64,000 nt of DNA from Cytophagales bacterium (GTDB taxonomy: Bacteria > Bacteroidota > Bacteroidia > Cytophagales > Flammeovirgaceae). The first letter of the stretch is position 1, and each line of letters begins with the position of its first letter. The stretch covers positions 186,001 to 250,000 of the forward strand of contig JANWWC010000001.1 of the NCBI GenBank assembly GCA_025056215.1, written 5' to 3'. A program made the translations under genes and the position numbers. This document shows positions 8,406 to 16,734 of the stretch, in pieces. The notes under the pieces were generated by a model. The model was not told the origin of the DNA and did no database searches. It worked only from the letters and a program-made list of their open reading frames with translations.

Positions 8406-10211
8406 TTACATTCTTTCAGGCATTTCAATTCCTAGCAACCTAAAAGAACGCTTGAGAACTTCTGCTACATAGTAAGAAAGAATTACCCTAAATTGTTTTT
8501 TTAGAGGATGAGATTCTCCTAAAATGGAAAATGTATTGTAAAAAGTATTGTAAGTTTTGGCTGTTTCGTAAGCGTGATTTGCTATTATAGAAGGAGCATA
8601 TTCCTGTGCAGCTTCTTCTACTTTTTGCTTATAGCGAACTATTGCAGAAATAAGTTGCTGTTCTATGGGTTCTATGTCTGAAAAGTCTTGTAGTTCTGTA
8701 AAAGAAAGCGAAATATTTTCAGCTTTTGCCTTTCGCAAAATAGATGCAATTTTAGCGTATGTATACTGAATATAAACTCCCGTATTCCCTTGAAAATCAA
8801 TAGATTCTTTAGGATTAAATAGCATTTTTTTGGATGGCTCCACTCTTAACAGATAATATTTGAGAGCTCCCATTGCCAAAACGTGATACAATTTTTGAAG
8901 TTCTTCTTCGGTAAATCCCTCTATTTTCCCGAGAGCTAAAGTTCGTTCGCGCGCCGTTTCTATCATTTCTTCGATTAAGTCATCGGCATCTACCACAGTA
9001 CCTTCGCGGGATTTCATTTTGCCTTCGGGCAATTCTACCATTCCGTAAGATAAATGGTATAAGCCTTCAGCATATGGGCGACCTAATTTTTGAAGAATAA
9101 GCTTCAATACTTTGAAGTGGTACTCTTGTTCGTTCCCCACTACATAGATGAGTTTATTCATTGGAAAATCTTGATAGCGCATATCAGCAGTTCCCAAATC
9201 TTGGGTAATGTATACCGAAGTACCATCGCTTCGAAGCAAGAGTTTATGGTCAAGCCCTTCAGCAGTTAAATCTACCCAAACAGAACCATCTGATTTGCGG
9301 TAAAAGATACCTTTTTCTAATCCTTCTTGCACTAAGTCTTTGCCGAGTAGATACGTATCTGATTCGTAATAAATTTTATCAAAATGTACTCCTATCTTGC
9401 GGTATGTGGCTTCAAAACCTTCATACACCCAACTATTCATTTGTTTCCACAGCGCTACAATTTCAGGATCTCCTTCTTCCCACTTTCTCAACATTTCTTG
9501 TGCCTGAAGAATAGCAGGCGCTTCTTTTTCTGCAAGTTCTTCGGCTTGCTCCTCTGAAAGAGAAGGATTTTCTTGGCGATGTTTCGCAGCAATTTCTTTT
9601 ACTTGTTCTTTGTACCATTTGTCGAACATTACATAATATTTTCCCACTAAATGGTCGCCTTTAAGAGTAGAGGAAGGTTTTTCTCCGTTGCCAAATTTTT
9701 GGTAGGCTAACATAGACTTGCAAATGTGGATTCCTCTATCGTTTACCAAATTCACCATCATGACTTCATAACCTACCTCTTTAAGAATTTGCGAAATTGA
9801 CCAACCCAAAAAATTATTTCGCAGATGACCTAAATGCAAAGGTTTGTTAGTATTAGGCGATGAATATTCGACCATTACTTTTTCTGAGCGCTTTGCGAAT
9901 TTAAAATCGATTCCTTCAGAAAAAATTTGAATCCAGCTTTTTGTTTGCAAGGTCAAGTTTAAAAAGCCTTTTATGACTTGATATTTCGACACGTAAGATG
10001 TGTGATTTATCAAATAATTTCCTATAAGTTCGCCAAGTTCTTCTGGTTTTTTGTGAGTCTGCTTAACATAAGGAAAGACAATAAAAGTAAGATTTCCTTC
10101 AAATTCTTTTCGAGTCGGTTGCAACTGAATGGCAGAAGCCTCTAAAGAGAGTCCAAAAAGCAATTGAAAAGCGTTTGAAATATCACTTGCAAGTTGTAGT
10201 TCTATGTTCAT
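8406..10211 (-). CDS. argS: Arginyl-tRNA synthetase
   Basis: 601 residues, full length. It begins with the ArgRS-specific N-terminal domain (about 1-105). The class I HIGH-type motif appears as KPLHLGHLRNN (HLGH at 126-129), the KMSKS counterpart as GKMKSREGTVV near 395, and the all-helical anticodon-binding DALR domain is at the C-terminus. It charges tRNA-Arg with arginine. It is the last gene of the long minus-strand series that starts at 16014, but a 94-bp gap from the transketolase gene leaves room for its own promoter. Confidence 0.97.
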   Translation of the reverse strand: MNIELQLASDISNAFQLLFGLSLEASAIQLQPTRKEFEGNLTFIVFPYVKQTHKKPEELGELIGNYLINHTSYVSKYQVIKGFLNLTLQTKSWIQIFSEGIDFKFAKRSEKVMVEYSSPNTNKPLHLGHLRNNFLGWSISQILKEVGYEVMMVNLVNDRGIHICKSMLAYQKFGNGEKPSSTLKGDHLVGKYYVMFDKWYKEQVKEIAAKHRQENPSLSEEQAEELAEKEAPAILQAQEMLRKWEEGDPEIVALWKQMNSWVYEGFEATYRKIGVHFDKIYYESDTYLLGKDLVQEGLEKGIFYRKSDGSVWVDLTAEGLDHKLLLRSDGTSVYITQDLGTADMRYQDFPMNKLIYVVGNEQEYHFKVLKLILQKLGRPYAEGLYHLSYGMVELPEGKMKSREGTVVDADDLIEEMIETARERTLALGKIEGFTEEELQKLYHVLAMGALKYYLLRVEPSKKMLFNPKESIDFQGNTGVYIQYTYAKIASILRKAKAENISLSFTELQDFSDIEPIEQQLISAIVRYKQKVEEAAQEYAPSIIANHAYETAKTYNTFYNTFSILGESHPLKKQFRVILSYYVAEVLKRSFRLLGIEMPERM

Positions 10212-10305
10212 TTTACAACATTTTTCAAGTTTGAATAATAAAAATGCTACTTCCCGACCTACTCTTTAAAGAATAGTAGTAGGATGCAAATTTAGTCAAA
10301 AATTT

Positions 10306-11265
10306 CTAACGATTTTTTCGGGCTATTGCTCTTTTAGCTGCTTCTACAATATTAGTATGTTTCAGTCCGTATTTCGCTAGAAGTTCATCTGGCTTTCCAC
10401 TTTCTCCGAAAGAGTCATTAACGGCTACAAACTCTTGAGGAGTAGGCAAGTTGCGCGATAAAAAGCCAGCAATAGTTTCGCCTAACCCTCCGTTAATTTG
10501 ATGCTCTTCTGCGGTGACTATACATCCTGTTTTTTTTACAGAGCGAATCAAAAGTTCTGTATCCAGTGGTTTGACGGTATGCATATCAATAATGTCTGCT
10601 TCTATGCCTTGGTCTGCAAGAATCTCACCCGCTACGATAGCCTCCCATACAAGATGCCCATTTGCTACGATTGTAACAGCATCGCCTTCATTTAAAAGAA
10701 TACCTTTTCCGATTTGAAAGTTCATATTTTCAGGATAAAAAATCGGTACAGGAGGGCGGCCAAAGCGTAAATATACAGGTCCTTCGTAATATGCTGCAGC
10801 AATAGTTGCAGCTTTGGTAGAATTGAAATCGGCTGTACAAATTACTGTCATGTGGGGAAGCATTTTCATCATACCTATGTCCTCTAACATTTGGTGAGTA
10901 GCCCCGTCTTCGCCTAAAGTCAAACCATGATGAGATGCTGCAATTTTTACATTTTTTTTAGAGTAAGCAATCGATTGGCGTATTTGGTCATAAACGCGAC
11001 TTGTAGAAAAATTAGCGAATGTTCCCGTAAAAGGAATTTTTCCTCCGATGGTTAAACCTGCTGCAATGCCCATCATGTTAGCCTCTGCAATTCCGCATTG
11101 AATAAATCTATCGGGATATTTGGCAGCAAATTCAGTCATTTTCATAGAACCTGCCAAATCTGCAGTAAGAGCTACTACATTAGGATTTTTTTCACCTAAT
11201 TCTAAGAGTCCTTTCCCAAAACCTGAGCGTGTATCGCTTTTGGCGGTGAATGTATATTTTTTCAT
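10306..11265 (-). CDS. Transketolase C-terminal subunit (split transketolase)
   Basis: 319 residues matching the second half of transketolase: the pyrimidine-binding domain (CGIAEANMMGIAAGL at about 57-71, SHHGLTLGEDGATHQ at about 111-125) and the C-terminal domain (ADIIDMHTVKPLD). In many Bacteroidota, transketolase is split into two polypeptides that together bind thiamine diphosphate and run the non-oxidative pentose-phosphate pathway. The N-terminal subunit, with the TPP/Mg motif, is normally adjacent but is not in this window. Neighbours are a nucleoside phosphorylase (upstream) and argS. Confidence 0.92.
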   Translation of the reverse strand: MKKYTFTAKSDTRSGFGKGLLELGEKNPNVVALTADLAGSMKMTEFAAKYPDRFIQCGIAEANMMGIAAGLTIGGKIPFTGTFANFSTSRVYDQIRQSIAYSKKNVKIAASHHGLTLGEDGATHQMLEDIGMMKMLPHMTVICTADFNSTKAATIAAAYYEGPVYLRFGRPPVPIFYPENMNFQIGKGILLNEGDAVTIVANGHLVWEAIVAGEILADQGIEADIIDMHTVKPLDTELLIRSVKKTGCIVTAEEHQINGGLGETIAGFLSRNLPTPQEFVAVNDSFGESGKPDELLAKYGLKHTNIVEAAKRAIARKNR

Positions 11266-11307
11266 ATGGCTAAGATTAACAAACTTTCTTGCAAGAATAC
11301 AGAATTT

Positions 11308-12195
11308 TTAATTCGCATCAGTTATTTTTCCTAAATCTTTCTGGCTAACTTTTTCGAGTACATGTAAGATTAGTTTTTCTATAGTTTTTTCAGGATTTTT
11401 TGAAAATTTTTTGTTAATTCGATTAGCTAAAATAGCATTCGTAGAGAGAACTTCGTGCCCTAAAGACTTTCCTAAAGTGTAATAAGCGGATGTTTCCATT
11501 TCTAAATTGGTAATCCTAAAACCTTGAGAGTGAAAAGATTGAAGTTTGTCTATCCAATTAGAAAATCTACTGCTTAGGCGTAAAGTTCTTCCTTGAGGAG
11601 CGTAAAAACCCGGACATGTAGCAGTAGTGCCCCATATTAAACCTTCTCCTACAGTTTTAAGTAGCAAATCAGAAGCACAACTGACAACAGGAACATAAGA
11701 AAGCCGAAGATGATTTTGCAAATTAAGAGAGATTTCCAAGTATGAATTTTCAATTTGATAGTAATGTGGGAGAATGTCTAGGGCTACACTGTAATGAGTA
11801 GCCAATAATGCATCTGGCTCTATTTCAGGACGAATACTTCCTGATGTTCCTATTCTTATGATATAAAGAACTGTTTTAGAAGATTTTATGGTGCGAGTTT
11901 GAAAATCTATGTTAAAAAGAGCATCTAGTTCGTTAAGAAAGATGTCCATATTGTCGGTTCCCATGCCCGTGGACATAACTGTAATTCGTTTTCCGTTATA
12001 TTCACCTGTTTGGGTTACAAATTCTCTTTTGCAAGTAATAGGCTCTTTTTTGTCGAAAAAATGCGCGACCTGTTTTACTCGTTCTGGGTCACCTACTGTA
12101 AGAATAATATTAGAAATTTGTCCTGGACAAATTCCTAAGTGATAAATTGAACCATCAGGATTAATAATGAGCTCTGTTTCTGGAATGTAGAACAT
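11308..12195 (-). CDS. Nucleoside phosphorylase (uridine phosphorylase-like)
   Basis: 295 residues of the PNP/UDP superfamily. Phosphate- and sugar-binding signatures are LTVGDPERVKQVA (about 32-44), MSTGMGTDNMDI (about 74-85) and IRIGTSGSIRPE (about 113-124), and the NLEMETSAYYTLG motif carries the ribose-contacting Glu. It should split nucleosides with phosphate, releasing base and pentose-1-phosphate; uridine is the likely substrate, but purines cannot be excluded. Its start overlaps the nfu stop as TAATG. A pentose-phosphate link to the transketolase gene downstream is plausible. Confidence 0.85.
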   Translation of the reverse strand: MFYIPETELIINPDGSIYHLGICPGQISNIILTVGDPERVKQVAHFFDKKEPITCKREFVTQTGEYNGKRITVMSTGMGTDNMDIFLNELDALFNIDFQTRTIKSSKTVLYIIRIGTSGSIRPEIEPDALLATHYSVALDILPHYYQIENSYLEISLNLQNHLRLSYVPVVSCASDLLLKTVGEGLIWGTTATCPGFYAPQGRTLRLSSRFSNWIDKLQSFHSQGFRITNLEMETSAYYTLGKSLGHEVLSTNAILANRINKKFSKNPEKTIEKLILHVLEKVSQKDLGKITDAN

Positions 12196-12809
12196 TATAT
12201 ACCTTCAGCGACAACTTCCTTTACTTGAGGAACTAATTTTTTGACTAAGTTTTCAATTCCTGCTTTCAGAGTAACCATCGAAGAGGGGCAGCCACTGCAA
12301 GAGCCTTGAAGTTCTACTCTTAATAATCCGCTACTTTCATCAAAAGAATGAAACCGAATGGCGCCTCCATCCATTTCTACAGCCGGTTTGATATATTCTT
12401 CAAGAATAGATTTTATTTTTTTCACAGCTTCTGAATCGTCGCTTTGAATATCAGACGCATCAGCAAAAGGATCTTTGGTAAAAATTTTATTTCCTTGTTC
12501 GATGTATTCTTTGATATGTTTTTTAAGAATCGGAGAAATTTCAAACCAATCAGCAGATTCCTTTTTTGTGATGGTAATAAAATTGCTCATAAAAAATATG
12601 CGTTCTACAAAATCAAAATTAAAAAGACTTTGAGCCAATGGAGAGAGCTCAGCAGAGTCTTTGTCAGGAAAATCTATGCTTTCACCTGCAGGCAATAACA
12701 TGAAGTTGAGCATAAACTTCATGCTATTTGGATTAGGATTGGCTTCCGTATAAATAGTTACTAAGTTTGTGCGATAGAGTTGTTCGCGGTTGTATGTGTT
12801 TTCTGACAT
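12195..12809 (-). CDS. nfu: Nfu/NifU-type iron-sulfur cluster scaffold or carrier protein
   Basis: 204 residues from the Met of MSENTYNREQ. A longer frame begins at 12917 but its extra 36 residues overlap the upstream gene and look non-conserved, so I prefer the internal start. An Nfu N-terminal domain (about 15-100, TEANPNPNSMKFMLN) is followed by the NifU-like domain (about 130-204) with MDGGAIRF and the cluster-binding CxxC in GSCSGCPSSM. It delivers Fe-S clusters to apo-proteins in the cytoplasm. It is coupled by TAATG to the phosphorylase gene. Confidence 0.93.
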   Translation of the reverse strand: MSENTYNREQLYRTNLVTIYTEANPNPNSMKFMLNFMLLPAGESIDFPDKDSAELSPLAQSLFNFDFVERIFFMSNFITITKKESADWFEISPILKKHIKEYIEQGNKIFTKDPFADASDIQSDDSEAVKKIKSILEEYIKPAVEMDGGAIRFHSFDESSGLLRVELQGSCSGCPSSMVTLKAGIENLVKKLVPQVKEVVAEGI

Positions 12810-12895
12810 ATTACAAAAATTTTTCTCAAATAACGCAATTTTACTTCGAAAAGAAAAGCCTTCTTTAAACTTGGTAGCTGTTAAATAACTTATTC

Positions 12896-13930
12896 TTATG
12901 AGGGTAAAGTTAAGCAAAACTGCATTACATCGATATTATCGGGGTAATCGAATAGAGTAGGGGATTGCGTCTGACCTATCGGAATGCTATTAGGAAACCA
13001 ACCATTTTCCGATGCTATACATTGTATTTTGTGATTGAACTCAGCAAGTTGATTAAAAACTTCTTCTATTTTTTGGTACTTTTGATAATAAACAACAGAA
13101 ATCGGAGAAACTAGTTCTGTAGTTTCTAATGCAATTAAAGAGCCATTATCCAAATGAGGAATTTGATTGACTAGGTAAATAGATTTATTGTAATCATAGT
13201 TATTAGCATATTTATAGTGTTGGTGGCATTCTTTTGACCATGGTGTTGCAATAGCCAAAAATTTCTCAATGCTAAAATGTTGGGGAACAAAAATTTTAGC
13301 GACATTCCTACAACCTAACCCATAATACAAAAGAATGTCTTTTGTAAGAAGTTCTAAGGTAGCGTCAGTTTCATCTCCATGCAAAACGGCTACTGACACT
13401 CTGTTTTTACGAATAATGTGCGGTTTATTTCGAAAATAATACTCAAAATACCGCGCAGAATTGTCGCTTCCTGTAGCAATAAATGCATCTGCCTCTTTTA
13501 GCATTTCAGCCCAAACGATTTGTCTTTCGAATTTAGGTTGTATAAAAATGAGTTCTTGTGCGATAGCTTTTAATAAGAAGTCGTCTATAGAAGAAAGCTT
13601 AGCCAGTATTTGATGCCCACTCATGAGTACGCATATAAAATCGTGAAACCCAACGGCGGGAATATTTCCTGCCATTATCACTCCCACTTTTTTAGAATCG
13701 CAGCGTTCAGGTATTTGGTAATATCTTACCCACATTTCGAGTTCTTTCTCTTGGAGCATGCAAGCGATTTTTTCGATAGCATAGCGCACATGAAACTCAT
13801 CGAACCAAGCATTTTTAGCTTGCGATTTATAACACCATTCTTGAATTTGTTGTTCTGAAAGAGTAGCTAGTTTTTTTCCTAGTTTTTGAAAAGCTTCGAG
13901 CCTCTCTGAGACTGAAAGTGTAGAATTCAT
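12896..13930 (-). CDS. LuxC-like acyl-CoA reductase
   Basis: 344 residues, typical for the acyl-CoA reductase found across Bacteroidota. AGNIPAVGFHDF (about 87-98) and ATGSDNSARYFEYYF (about 152-166) are family signatures, and the likely catalytic Cys lies in GLGCRNVAKIF. LuxC-type enzymes reduce fatty acyl groups to aldehydes with NADPH; the physiological product in non-luminous Bacteroidota is not established. The start overlaps the upstream sensor gene by 4 nt (ATGA), so they are co-transcribed. Confidence 0.88.
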   Translation of the reverse strand: MNSTLSVSERLEAFQKLGKKLATLSEQQIQEWCYKSQAKNAWFDEFHVRYAIEKIACMLQEKELEMWVRYYQIPERCDSKKVGVIMAGNIPAVGFHDFICVLMSGHQILAKLSSIDDFLLKAIAQELIFIQPKFERQIVWAEMLKEADAFIATGSDNSARYFEYYFRNKPHIIRKNRVSVAVLHGDETDATLELLTKDILLYYGLGCRNVAKIFVPQHFSIEKFLAIATPWSKECHQHYKYANNYDYNKSIYLVNQIPHLDNGSLIALETTELVSPISVVYYQKYQKIEEVFNQLAEFNHKIQCIASENGWFPNSIPIGQTQSPTLFDYPDNIDVMQFCLTLPS

Positions 13931-16014
13931 GATTTATAGGTACTAAGTTCTTCTATTTTACGTTTGAGCTCCTCAATTTGAGATTGTTGGCTTAAAATAG
14001 TAGCTTGTGCTTTTGTAATATCTTGGTTTTGTATTTCTAAAAGCAATTTTTTGTTTTCGATTTCTTGAGTGATATCGGCACAAATACAGGTTACTTTTTT
14101 AACTTTTCCGTTTGTGTCGAGAATGGGGAAATAATACACTCGAAGCCAAACAGAAGAACCATCTTTGCGGAGGCGACGTACATCGCGCATAAAATATTCT
14201 TCTTTAGTAGGATTTTGTATAATTTGCTCAAAGATATTTGCATTTTCACGCTCTTCTTTAGGAACGTAAAAAGAGTAATGGTTCCCAATAACTTCTCTTG
14301 AAGAGTAGCCAAATGTGTTGCAAAATTTTTCATTTACATAAGTAATGACTCCTGTAGTATCGAGTTCTATAAGAATAGTTGAAATATTGATAGCATTCAC
14401 AAAAGCGTCGAGTTCGCGTTTTTGTCTGTTGAGTTCTTCTTGAGTAGCTTGGAGTTCTTCCATGTTTTGGCGCATTTCTTCTTCTTGAGCGCGCATCATT
14501 TCAGTGGTCATTTGAGCGGTTTCGAGAAGCTTGCGAGTTTTTTCATTGTTTTCTAAATTAATAATTGCTGAAGCAATACTTTCACATATTTTTTCAACAA
14601 ATTCTAATTGGTAATTTTCGAATAATTTAAAAGAAGCTAACTCAATGATACCGTAAGCTGTGTCGCCTACCTTGAGCGGCACTACGAATAATGCTCTTGG
14701 TTTAGATTCTCCTAATCCTGAAGTAATATACAAATAGTGATCTGGAACATCAGTGATGTAAATAGATTTTTTTTCTTGAAACACTTCTCCTACGATGCCT
14801 TCTCCTTTTTCGACGGTGCGCTGTCTGTACTTGTGGCGGTCGTAGGCGTACCACGCTTTGAGCTCTAGTTTTTGTCCGAAGCTATCAGGCGGACTTACAT
14901 AAATTAATCCTTGAGAAGCGCCTAAATATTTTACTAATTCTAAGATAACTTCGTTACAGAGTTTGTCTAAGTCGTTAGCATGTTCACTAAGTAAAGCAGC
15001 AAACTTGGCAATACCAGTATTCACCCAATTGCGTTTAGCGTCATCTTCAGCAATAGCTTTTAAACTATTCTTCATTTCAGCGAGAGCCTTTCCGAGAACT
15101 CCCTCTCCCTGAAAGGCGTTAAAGTCGCTCGAAAAGTCTTTTTTTCCGATAGCAATAGCAGCCTGTTTTACGATAGATAAGTTATGCACTAACACGTTAA
15201 GATTTTGAAGTATAGAGCTAAATTCATCATTTCCTGTAGGAATTTTTTCGGGGAGTTGTCCTATAGAGATCTCGTGTGTAGCGTATTTGATTTCTTTAAT
15301 TCTCTGCAATGTTGTAATAATCGTATAAGAGCCTATGATGATACCAATTGCTACAACAAATAAAATTAGAATCATCATTTCATAAAACAAGTTGGTAAGG
15401 TCTTCTCGGTTTTGTTTTTCAATTTTTACTATTTCCTCCTCTTGCAGTTCGATAAGGTTTTCGAGCTGATTAATAATATCTTCTATTAGAATATCTATTC
15501 TACTGAGTTGTTCCATTCTTGTTTCTTTGCTTTCTCCTCCGAACAAATCATCGGACACAAGTTTATTGCTATGTTTTCTTTCGATAAGATCTTGTTCAGT
15601 TCGCAAAGAATTTGCTTTTACGCTAATATCGTATACCAAAGAAGTGGCTACGTTATTCTCCCACGACTTAGTATAAGTAAGCAATGAATCTAAAGCGCTT
15701 CGAAAGTCTTTTTGCCAAATTTGATTGCGTTTTTGCACAAAATATTTATCGCTTGTGAGCAAATAATTATCTAGCGCTGAGTTAGTTTTTGCTAATATTA
15801 CTTCGATAGCACTGCAGTAGTATTTTGTAGGAATAATTCCAGCAATAATTTGTTCGTAGCGTTGATGCACTTTTTCATAGACATGGATAGGATACCAAGA
15901 AATGGAGAGCATTAAAAAAGCTACTATGAGAAGAGAAGCTGTAATTTTGCCTTGAACAGTTTTAAACTCAGGGCGAAAATAATACCACAAGCTCCGCTGA
16001 TTATTATGTTTCAT
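13927..16014 (-). CDS. Membrane sensor with HAMP, GAF and PAS domains but no output kinase
   Basis: 695 residues. TM1 (about 23-43), a large helical extracytoplasmic region (about 45-205), TM2 (about 211-234), HAMP (about 235-285), GAF (about 340-490, with GEGIVGEVFQEKKSIYI), a Gln/Glu-rich coiled coil (EEEMRQNMEELQATQEEL), PAS with PAC (about 545-655) and a final coiled coil. No HisKA, HATPase, GGDEF or MCP domain is visible. This layout is common in Cytophagia, where the coiled coil may signal to a separate partner. It is first in the unit with the acyl-CoA reductase, a link that is unexplained. Confidence 0.85.
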   Translation of the reverse strand: MKHNNQRSLWYYFRPEFKTVQGKITASLLIVAFLMLSISWYPIHVYEKVHQRYEQIIAGIIPTKYYCSAIEVILAKTNSALDNYLLTSDKYFVQKRNQIWQKDFRSALDSLLTYTKSWENNVATSLVYDISVKANSLRTEQDLIERKHSNKLVSDDLFGGESKETRMEQLSRIDILIEDIINQLENLIELQEEEIVKIEKQNREDLTNLFYEMMILILFVVAIGIIIGSYTIITTLQRIKEIKYATHEISIGQLPEKIPTGNDEFSSILQNLNVLVHNLSIVKQAAIAIGKKDFSSDFNAFQGEGVLGKALAEMKNSLKAIAEDDAKRNWVNTGIAKFAALLSEHANDLDKLCNEVILELVKYLGASQGLIYVSPPDSFGQKLELKAWYAYDRHKYRQRTVEKGEGIVGEVFQEKKSIYITDVPDHYLYITSGLGESKPRALFVVPLKVGDTAYGIIELASFKLFENYQLEFVEKICESIASAIINLENNEKTRKLLETAQMTTEMMRAQEEEMRQNMEELQATQEELNRQKRELDAFVNAINISTILIELDTTGVITYVNEKFCNTFGYSSREVIGNHYSFYVPKEERENANIFEQIIQNPTKEEYFMRDVRRLRKDGSSVWLRVYYFPILDTNGKVKKVTCICADITQEIENKKLLLEIQNQDITKAQATILSQQSQIEELKRKIEELSTYKS

Positions 16015-16110
16015 TTCGAATCAATCAAACTTTATCTCAATATTACAAACTAAATCTGCATTGCTATAACAATTTTGCCAGAAAAATACGAAAAAAAGGA
16101 TCTTACTTAA

Positions 16111-16429
16111 CATAAATTTGCTGTTTTAGTTCAATCTAATATTTTTGATGTCCGCAGTGAGCAAGAAATCATAGGGGGAGTGTATATGGACTTGCGACTC
16201 TTGGTTCGTCCCAACAATCTTTTCAAACATCAAGAGTTTCTGATAGAGTTGAAATATTTGAAAAAAAGAAGAAGAACATTTACTTTCAGAAACAATGCAG
16301 GAGGCAAAGAGTCAAGTATTAACGTACTTTCAAAAAGATGAAAGCCTGCAAGGGAAGTAAATGTTACATCTGTGGGCGTTGGTGGTGGTGAAAGATAAAG
16401 TTTTTGCAGAGGAAGTGTTGTTGTCATGA
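16111..16429 (+). pseudogene. Decayed C-terminal PD-(D/E)XK nuclease domain of an AAA-ATPase-type protein
   Basis: The first frame (16111-16341) reads FDVRSEQEIIGGVYMDLRLL followed by VRPNN and EFLIELKYLKK, which is the E ... D ... ExK core of the PD-(D/E)XK domain found at the end of Bacteroidota/Clostridia AAA-ATPase-like proteins (DUF1703 group). After a run of A/G bases near 16261-16276 the homologous sequence shifts frame to MQEAKSQVLTYFQKDESLQG, meets TAA at 16358-16360 and continues as ALVVVKDKVFAEEV to the stop at 16427-16429. The N-terminal ATPase part is absent. I call it a truncated, frameshifted remnant; a short reverse ORF across it is spurious. Confidence 0.75.
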
Positions 16430-16633
16430 GTTTTTTTACCCAAGTTTTATCTTCGTAAAATCAATTAATTTTATCGGCAATACAAAATGCGCAATAAGTG
16501 ATGATTTTATGCATGACGGCAATTGACAAGCTCATGGACGAAATGGACTATTAAAATCAAGAAGAAAAAAGTTCTGGAAATATCATTTACTTGACTTTAC
16601 TAAACATAATATAAATTATGTAACAAATTATTT
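16430..16633. other. Non-coding stretch after the nuclease remnant
   Basis: About 200 bp of AT-rich DNA without an ORF of convincing length, promoter or hairpin. Short in-frame peptides can be read but none resembles a known protein. Together with the flanking pseudogene and direct repeat it looks like a site of past insertion and decay. The 96 bp upstream of the pseudogene (16015-16110) likewise contain no visible gene and should hold the promoter of the minus-strand sensor gene. Confidence 0.5.
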
Positions 16634-16734
16634 GTTGTGGTTAACTAAAATTTTAGAACTTTTTCCACCCGGCTGAAGGCTATCTAGTTCCACTTATGGT
16701 TGTGGTTAACTAAAATTTTAGAACTTTTTCCACC
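16634..16734. repeat. Perfect 36-bp direct repeat with 29-bp spacer
   Basis: The same 36 bases occur at 16634-16669 and 16699-16734 without a mismatch, separated by 29 bp of unrelated sequence. Each copy begins GTTGTGG, ends CCACC and contains the palindrome CTAAAATTTTAG. The second copy covers the last five codons and the stop of the minus-strand DUF4349 gene, so the first copy may be a duplicated gene tail. The repeat and spacer sizes also happen to match a one-spacer CRISPR unit, but no cas gene or further repeat is visible. Confidence 0.85.

Noticed and set aside
12810-12917. 36-codon N-terminal extension of Nfu
   Set aside because: It overlaps the acyl-CoA reductase end and reads as non-conserved residues; MSENTYNREQ is a better start.
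16230-16427. Minus-strand ORF of 65 residues
   Set aside because: It is the reverse reading of the frameshifted nuclease remnant and is rich in Leu, Pro and Phe without any domain.
16634-16734. A CRISPR array with one spacer
   Set aside because: Only two repeats exist, no cas genes or leader are seen, and one copy is part of a coding gene end; kept only as a direct repeat.
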